This document shows, piece by piece, positions 59,266 to 64,000 of a stretch of DNA of 64,000 nt. Source of the DNA: CATQHS01 sp963422655. GTDB taxonomy: Bacteria > Actinomycetota > Acidimicrobiia > Acidimicrobiales > Aldehydirespiratoraceae. The translations under genes and the position numbers were made by a program. Numbering within the stretch: the stretch's first letter is position 1; the number at the start of each line of letters is the position of its first letter. The stretch spans positions 62,001 through 126,000 of the forward strand of contig OY730440.1 of NCBI GenBank assembly GCA_963422655.1. Direction: 5' to 3'. A model generated the notes under the pieces. It was given only the letters and a program-made list of their open reading frames with translations. It had not been told where the DNA came from and made no database searches.

Positions 59266-62112
59266 GTGTGTATGGCTCTGTTGAGTGCTTCGGCTATTCG
59301 TGTCTTTGACATCGCAATACGGATCACTCATAATGGTGGGGTGCTGGCTCTGGTGTTCGTGGTTGCGGTGTCGTCGTGGTTCGGATCGCTTGGGGTTTCC
59401 CTGTCGGGATCGGTTGAAACTTCTGCGGTCGGGGTGGGTGATCTTGAGTTTGGAGTGGATGGTATTGAGGCCACGCCGGCAAATCCGGTGGTGGAGTCTT
59501 ATGCACGAGATTATTTGGTGTCTTATGGGGAGGCTGAGCGGCGTTTGGATCGGATCAGCGTGTTGCAGGCTGTGATGGCATCGATCCGTGAGGTTGAAGG
59601 TTCACGGGTGGCTGGTTGGGGGATTGACCATGGCGAGGATTTCGGCGCGTGGGTTTGGTTGGTGGGGGACGAACAACCGAGCGATGAGACTGCTGAGATC
59701 GCTGCTGGGTTTTCTGATGTGGTGATCCGTAAGGGTGCGGTTCACAGTCTTGAGGAGTTGGAGGCGGCGGAGCGTCGGTTTGCTGCTGAGTGGGCGCGGA
59801 GTCTGGTTGGAGATCATCAGGGTGATTTGTTGGGTTCTTCCAGGGTGGTGTTCTCTTCGGTGGATTTGGAGGCTAACGGTATTGAGATTGGGATTGATAC
59901 GACGGTGCCTGGCCGGGTTAGACGGGGTTCGGGTGCTGTTGGAGATTCTGTGGCGGATTCGGTGCTGGGGTCGGCGCAATTGTCTAGATTGTGGACAGGT
60001 CATGTTGGTGTGTCGGTGAAGGTTTCAGGTGCACGGGCGTTTGAACAGTCCACGGATGTACCCGTAGATACGAAGATTACTGATATCTTGGGTGGTAGTA
60101 CTTTCAAGTCTTGTACCAGCGGGTTTGCAGCGAAGCAGCTGGGTGGAGATTACGGGGTCGTTACGGCAGGTCATTGCCCTGACAATGGATATTTTCATCC
60201 TGGTGGTCCATTAACTAATTGGATACAACTTCCATATGTGAAGGGTTGGCCTAGCAAAACAGCTGATGCTCAATTCAATCGGATCCCTGCTGGTATTGCA
60301 TATGATCTCCGGGATGATTACTGGTGCGGTGAGAACGCCAAAGAGGTGTGTGATGTCACGGGCATAATGAAGCGTGCTGATATGTTGGGTGAATATGTAT
60401 GCATGACTGGTTCTCGAACTAAGGTCTCATGTGGTGAGGTAACGAACATCGCCTATAGGGGTCGCTGTCATGATAGACAGTGGAACGCACTTGTCTGTGC
60501 CCCAGTCTTTATTGCAGTTGAGGGGCCCAAACTCCGAACCCGTGGCGGTGATAGCGGTGGTCCGCTTTATAATCATAAGGGTTTAGCTCTTGGAGTTCAC
60601 AGCTCCGGTATCCGTCTTGAAGATGGCACGTTACGCCTAGCCTTTTCGGTCATTGAAGAGATAGAAATTTATCTTGGTGTCAAGATCTTGACAGAGGATC
60701 CCACCCCACCGAGTGCTCCTCGAAGGGTTGATGTTGGTGTTGAGTCAGAGGTCGTCTGGTTGTCGTGGACGCCGCCGCCTGAGGGGGCAAATAGATATCG
60801 TGTATTCCGCCGAAAAAAGTCAACGGGTGAAACCTTCAGCCTGATCGGTGACACTTCTGCTAGCTCGTTCGATCATCCAATTGCAGAGTTGCTCCCAGGT
60901 ACGGATTACGAGTACCGGATCAAGGCAGTCAACAATTTGGATATGGTCGGGCCGGATAGTGAAGTTGCGACTGTCTCGATACCCGCTGTCAAGGGGCTAA
61001 CCACTGTGGTTGGTGCTAATGGTGTGTCTGTGTCTTGGACGGTGCCTCAGGGTGATGTGAAGGGTTATGAGGTATACCGGCGAGCAGCCGTAGCCGGTGA
61101 ACCGTATCGTAAGGTTGGTAATTCCCGGGAGGCTACGTTTATTGACCCTATTTCGGGATTGACGCCCGGCGTTGAGTATTACTACCGGGTCAAAGCAGTT
61201 GGTTCCAATGGTGTGACCGGTGGTTGGGGGCCCGGTGCGAACTATGCCCGAGCGGTAGTTTCTGCTGCTGGGGGTCTTACTGCTGCGGATGGTGCTGATG
61301 GTGTGTCTGTGTCTTGGTCGATACCAAAGGGTGATGTGAAGGGTTATGAGGTATACCGGCGAGCGGCCGTAGCCGGTGAACCGTATCGTAAGGTTGGTGA
61401 TACCAAGAAGGCTACGTTTATTGATCCCATTTCGGGATTGACGCCCGGCGTCGAGTACTACTACCGGGTCAAAGCAGTTGGTTCCAATGGTGTGACTGGT
61501 GGTTGGGGGCCCGGTTCCAACTACGCACGCGCAGTCATTCCCGCTGTCAAGGGCCTTACCGTTACGGTTGATACGGATGGTGTGGCGTTGACTTGGACGG
61601 TACCAAAGGGTGATGTTGGTGGCTATGAGGTATACCGGCGAGCAGCAATGGCCGGTGAACCATACAGAAAGACAGGTGAATCCCAACAGGCTGCGTATGT
61701 TGATCCTACTTCGAAGTTGACGCCCGGCGTCGAGTATTACTATCGGGTCAAAGCGGTTGGAACCAGCGGTGTGACTGGTGGCTGGGGGCCCGGTTCCAAC
61801 TACGCACGCGCAATCATTCCCGCCGTCAAGGATCTTGCTGCAGTGGTTGATGCCGATGATGTGTCTTTAGCCTGGACGGTGCCTCAGGGTGATATTGTCA
61901 GCTATGAGGTATACCGGCGAGCAGCGGTAGCCGGTCAACCGTACCGCGACGTGGGTGATACCAAGAAAGCCACGTTTATTGACCCAATTTCGGGATTGAC
62001 GCCCGGCGTTGAGTACTACTACCGGGTGAAAGCGATCAGCAGCAGTGGACTGGCCGGTGGTTGGGGGACCGGTTCCAACTACGCACGCGCGATCATCCCC
62101 AGAGCTGACTGA
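59266..62112 (+). CDS. Secreted S1-type serine protease with five fibronectin type III domains
   Basis: The 948-residue protein begins with a hydrophobic signal segment (VLALVFVVAVSSWFG, residues ~27-42) and a propeptide-like region to about 260. A chymotrypsin-fold protease domain follows, with the triad in VVTAGHCPD (His), TADAQFNRI (probable Asp) and TRGGDSGGPLY (Ser, near 428). From about residue 480 come one divergent and four very similar fibronectin III domains (GYEVYRRAAVAGEPYR, then LTPGVEYYYRVKAV). It resembles streptogrisin-type extracellular proteases with substrate-binding repeats. Base composition is visibly lower in G+C than the neighbours, and it splits a housekeeping gene run, so recent acquisition is likely. 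The start could be later, at the GTG of the signal core. Confidence 0.82.
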   Translation: MCMALLSASAIRVFDIAIRITHNGGVLALVFVVAVSSWFGSLGVSLSGSVETSAVGVGDLEFGVDGIEATPANPVVESYARDYLVSYGEAERRLDRISVLQAVMASIREVEGSRVAGWGIDHGEDFGAWVWLVGDEQPSDETAEIAAGFSDVVIRKGAVHSLEELEAAERRFAAEWARSLVGDHQGDLLGSSRVVFSSVDLEANGIEIGIDTTVPGRVRRGSGAVGDSVADSVLGSAQLSRLWTGHVGVSVKVSGARAFEQSTDVPVDTKITDILGGSTFKSCTSGFAAKQLGGDYGVVTAGHCPDNGYFHPGGPLTNWIQLPYVKGWPSKTADAQFNRIPAGIAYDLRDDYWCGENAKEVCDVTGIMKRADMLGEYVCMTGSRTKVSCGEVTNIAYRGRCHDRQWNALVCAPVFIAVEGPKLRTRGGDSGGPLYNHKGLALGVHSSGIRLEDGTLRLAFSVIEEIEIYLGVKILTEDPTPPSAPRRVDVGVESEVVWLSWTPPPEGANRYRVFRRKKSTGETFSLIGDTSASSFDHPIAELLPGTDYEYRIKAVNNLDMVGPDSEVATVSIPAVKGLTTVVGANGVSVSWTVPQGDVKGYEVYRRAAVAGEPYRKVGNSREATFIDPISGLTPGVEYYYRVKAVGSNGVTGGWGPGANYARAVVSAAGGLTAADGADGVSVSWSIPKGDVKGYEVYRRAAVAGEPYRKVGDTKKATFIDPISGLTPGVEYYYRVKAVGSNGVTGGWGPGSNYARAVIPAVKGLTVTVDTDGVALTWTVPKGDVGGYEVYRRAAMAGEPYRKTGESQQAAYVDPTSKLTPGVEYYYRVKAVGTSGVTGGWGPGSNYARAIIPAVKDLAAVVDADDVSLAWTVPQGDIVSYEVYRRAAVAGQPYRDVGDTKKATFIDPISGLTPGVEYYYRVKAISSSGLAGGWGTGSNYARAIIPRAD
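60991..62106. repeat. Four tandem ~279-bp repeats encoding fibronectin III domains
   Basis: The repeat period is about 279 bp (93 residues). Long stretches such as tatgaggtataccggcgagc and gggattgacgcccggcgt are identical or nearly so between units, including third codon positions. This points to recent duplication or gene conversion, not to long purifying selection alone. Confidence 0.85.
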
Positions 62113-62126
62113 GGGCCGGATCAAGG

Positions 62127-62600
62127 TTATGGAATTCGTACGGGGACCCGCGAGTGAGCGAGCACAAGCGACGCACACACGCTGCGAAAGACGACGTCGG
62201 GAAGTTCCATCAGTACCGTGAAGAAATCCGTCGACAAAGACCGATAACCGCTGGTGTCGAGTCGACACATCTCCGACGTCATGGCGTCGATCTCAGCTCG
62301 CAGTCGCACATCCGCGAACGACGTAACTCGAACGAGTCGGTCGCGGATCAGCGTTCGCCTCTCCTGTTCGGAGGTAACCGTGAGCAGGTTCATGTGGTGG
62401 CCCATACGCCCGAATCGTCCGTGGCGTTGGTCGAGTTCACGTTCGACGCGGGCCAGTGCAGCCGCAGCACGTTCCCAGTGCTGCTTGTGAAGCCTCGGGC
62501 CGACGATGCCGTGCTGCTGGCGGCGTTGCTCGGCGGCGGACTCCTAGTCGGGCCGGTACTCCTCGGTGCGTCGATCGAAACGGTACGGCTTGGTCGCCAT
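62127..62600 (-). pseudogene. Small unknown gene interrupted by an in-frame amber codon
   Basis: From ATG 62600 the frame reads MATKPYRFDRRTEEYRPD, then TAG at 62544-62546, then continues open for 138 codons (ESAAEQRRQQHGIVG to LVLAHSRVPVRIP). The downstream part is helical and charged (VSEQERRTLIRDRLVRV-like) and matches nothing I know. An internal ATG at 62405 could start a 92-residue product. Whether this is a decayed gene, a readthrough gene or two genes cannot be decided here. It lies between the protease gene and queG, with no competing gene. Confidence 0.4.
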
Positions 62601-62715
62601 GGCGGTCGAGATAATGCGAGGGCCCGACGCCCGGTGGGCCGAAGGTAGCGTGAAGCCCTGTGACGATCCCTGCTGAGACGGGCGCGCCGGTGACCGGCCG
62701 TGCGCTGCGCTGATC

Positions 62716-63822
62716 GTGACGGTTCGGGCCGAGACGTTGGTGACAGTTGGGCGCCGGGCCGGGCTGAGCGCGGTCGGTGTCTGTGACGCGGCCCCGTTCG
62801 CGGCGGTGGCCGAGACCCTGCACCGCCGCAAACGGGACGGCTTGCACGCCGGGATGGCGTTCACCTACCGTAATCCCGACCGGTCCACCGACCCGGCCCG
62901 GACCCTTCCCGGCGCTACCGCGCTGGTGGTGGGCGCTCTCGACTACTACCGGCCGGCACCGCCGCGTCCTGTCGACAATCAGCCCTACGCTCGGGTGGCG
63001 GCCTATGCCCGGAGCGACCACTACGCCGCATTGCGGGCCGGGCTGGACGAAGTAGCTGGTTTGCTTCGCTCCCTGGGGCACCGGGCTGTGGTCACTGCCG
63101 ACGAGAACCATCTCGTCGACCGGGCTGCGGCCCACCGAGCCGGCATCGGCTGGTGGGGCAAGAGCGCCAACATCTTGGTTCCAGGGGCCGGCAGCATGGT
63201 GGTGCTGGGTTCGGTCGTCACCGACGCTCCCGTCGAGACGACTGCCCCCGCCCCCGTCGCCGATGGTTGCGGGCCGTGTCGGCAGTGCCTGGACGGATGT
63301 CCGACCGGCGCTATCGTGGCCCCCGGAGTGGTCGACGCCCGCCGCTGCCTGGCCTGGTTGGTCCAAGCCGACGGGATCTTCGACCCCGACCTGCGGGTAG
63401 CGCTCGGCGATCGCATCTACGGATGCGACGACTGCGGGGATTCGTGCCCACCCAACCGGATCCGCATCCGCCGCAAGGCCGGCCCGGCCCCACCGTCGAC
63501 CGACCAGGCGTGGGTGCCGGTGCTGGAGTTGCTGGCGGCCACCGACGAAGAACTGCTGGAGCGCTATGGCCGGTGGTACATCCCCCAGCGGAAGCCCCGG
63601 TACCTGCGTCGCAATGCGCTGGTGGTGCTGGCCAACGTCGGCGACGGCTCCGATCCAGGGGTGCGTGAAGCAGTGAACCGAGCCCTGGGCGACTCCGATC
63701 CGCTGATTCGAGCCCACGCCGTGTGGTGCGCTCGGCGCCTCGGCCTGCGGATCGACGCTCTGCGGGGTCTCGACGACCCGCAGGTCCGAGCCGAACTCCA
63801 GCGTGAGGTGCAGCCCCGGTGA
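62716..63822 (+). CDS. queG: Epoxyqueuosine reductase
   Basis: The 368-residue protein has the QueG N-terminal cobalamin-binding region, the catalytic-loop segment HLVDRAAAHRAGIGWWGKSANIL near residue 135, and two [4Fe-4S] motifs, CGPCRQCLDGCPTGAI and CDDCGDSCPPN. HEAT-like repeats follow (YLRRNALVVLANVGD and DSDPLIRAHAVWCARRLG) that contact tRNA. It makes queuosine from epoxyqueuosine in tRNA. It starts with GTG at 62716. Confidence 0.92.
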   Translation: MTVRAETLVTVGRRAGLSAVGVCDAAPFAAVAETLHRRKRDGLHAGMAFTYRNPDRSTDPARTLPGATALVVGALDYYRPAPPRPVDNQPYARVAAYARSDHYAALRAGLDEVAGLLRSLGHRAVVTADENHLVDRAAAHRAGIGWWGKSANILVPGAGSMVVLGSVVTDAPVETTAPAPVADGCGPCRQCLDGCPTGAIVAPGVVDARRCLAWLVQADGIFDPDLRVALGDRIYGCDDCGDSCPPNRIRIRRKAGPAPPSTDQAWVPVLELLAATDEELLERYGRWYIPQRKPRYLRRNALVVLANVGDGSDPGVREAVNRALGDSDPLIRAHAVWCARRLGLRIDALRGLDDPQVRAELQREVQPR

Positions 63823-63851
63823 CCCCGGCTCGCCCGGCCCGGAGTTAGCCC

Positions 63852-64000
63852 ATGGTCCGGCACCTGCTCGTCACCAACGACTTCCCGCCCAAGATCGGTG
63901 GAATACAGAGCTACCTGTGGGAGCTGTGGCGACGGTTGCCGCCCGGCGAAGTGGTGGTGCACACCACCCCCCGCCCCGATGCCGCTGCCTTCGACGCCGG
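63852..64000 (+). CDS. Glycosyltransferase family 4 protein, PimB-like (cut by window end)
   Basis: The first 50 residues read MVRHLLVTNDFPPKIGGIQSY and continue to VVVHTTPRPDAA. The NDFPPKIGGIQ start is that of actinobacterial GT4 mannosyltransferases such as PimB. The gene runs off the end of the window. ATG 63852 is 29 bases after queG. Confidence 0.75.
   Translation, partial: MVRHLLVTNDFPPKIGGIQSYLWELWRRLPPGEVVVHTTPRPDAAAFDA

Noticed and set aside
62437..63717. 426-codon minus-strand frame opposite queG
   Set aside because: Queuosine reductase motifs are clear on the plus strand, and the antisense product has no recognisable domain.

Overview
The window is high-GC DNA with many GTG starts and tightly packed operons whose genes overlap by 1-11 bases. 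The RNase P RNA next to trpD, an F420/PPOX-type oxidoreductase, a DUF222/HNH relic, a PaaX-type regulator and a PimB-like glycosyltransferase suggest an actinobacterium. Acidimicrobiia is my guess, but no marker here fixes the class.

1-11 kb is an accessory island. A putative restriction system (Eco57I/PglX-like adenine methyltransferase plus a PLD-SNF2 helicase) lies between two near-identical 114-bp direct repeats. The methyltransferase gene is off by frame: it carries a 16-unit tetranucleotide tract, a frame-shifting 65-bp tandem repeat, and two tandem, diverged copies of its C-terminal domain separated by a run of 13 C. Beside it are the remains of an aromatic meta-cleavage pathway: pieces of a hydratase, acetaldehyde dehydrogenase, 4-hydroxy-2-oxovalerate aldolase and a Rieske oxygenase.

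11-16 kb holds an acyltransferase with inserted ankyrin repeats, a split Rieske oxygenase and a DNA-binding-type protein of unknown role. 16-32 kb is a catabolic region. A minus-strand, translationally coupled operon encodes a molybdenum hydroxylase (three subunits), a Rieske oxygenase, a C-C hydrolase, a 38-residue membrane peptide, an M20-like protein and a LigB-type ring-cleavage dioxygenase. Two more hydrolases and an acyl-CoA synthetase follow. Divergent to it are an ADP-forming acyl-CoA synthetase pair, a PaaX-family regulator and an amidohydrolase. Together these look like uptake, hydroxylation, ring opening and CoA activation of an aromatic or N-heterocyclic compound; the substrate cannot be read from sequence.

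32-46 kb is a second minus-strand operon: a phytoene-desaturase-like flavoprotein, a nitrilase-family hydrolase, a complete peptide-type ABC importer, a histidinol-phosphate-type aminotransferase, a composite 30/21-bp minisatellite and a LarA-family protein. A thiamine-diphosphate enzyme is transcribed divergently.

46-53 kb is a three-gene candidate defence operon: a stand-alone DUF499 C-terminal half, an OLD-type ATPase/TOPRIM nuclease, and a DUF262-HNH-RAMA-Mrr_N fusion, with a promoter/palindrome at its head. 53-64 kb is mostly housekeeping: acyl-CoA synthetase, DyP-like peroxidase, PPOX protein, zinc-ribbon protein, membrane protein, rnpB, trpD, queG and the start of a glycosyltransferase. 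A secreted serine protease with fibronectin III repeats interrupts this run.

The most unusual trait of the window is the number of in-gene and intergenic tandem repeats, several placed so that copy-number change alters reading frame, start codons or protein length.
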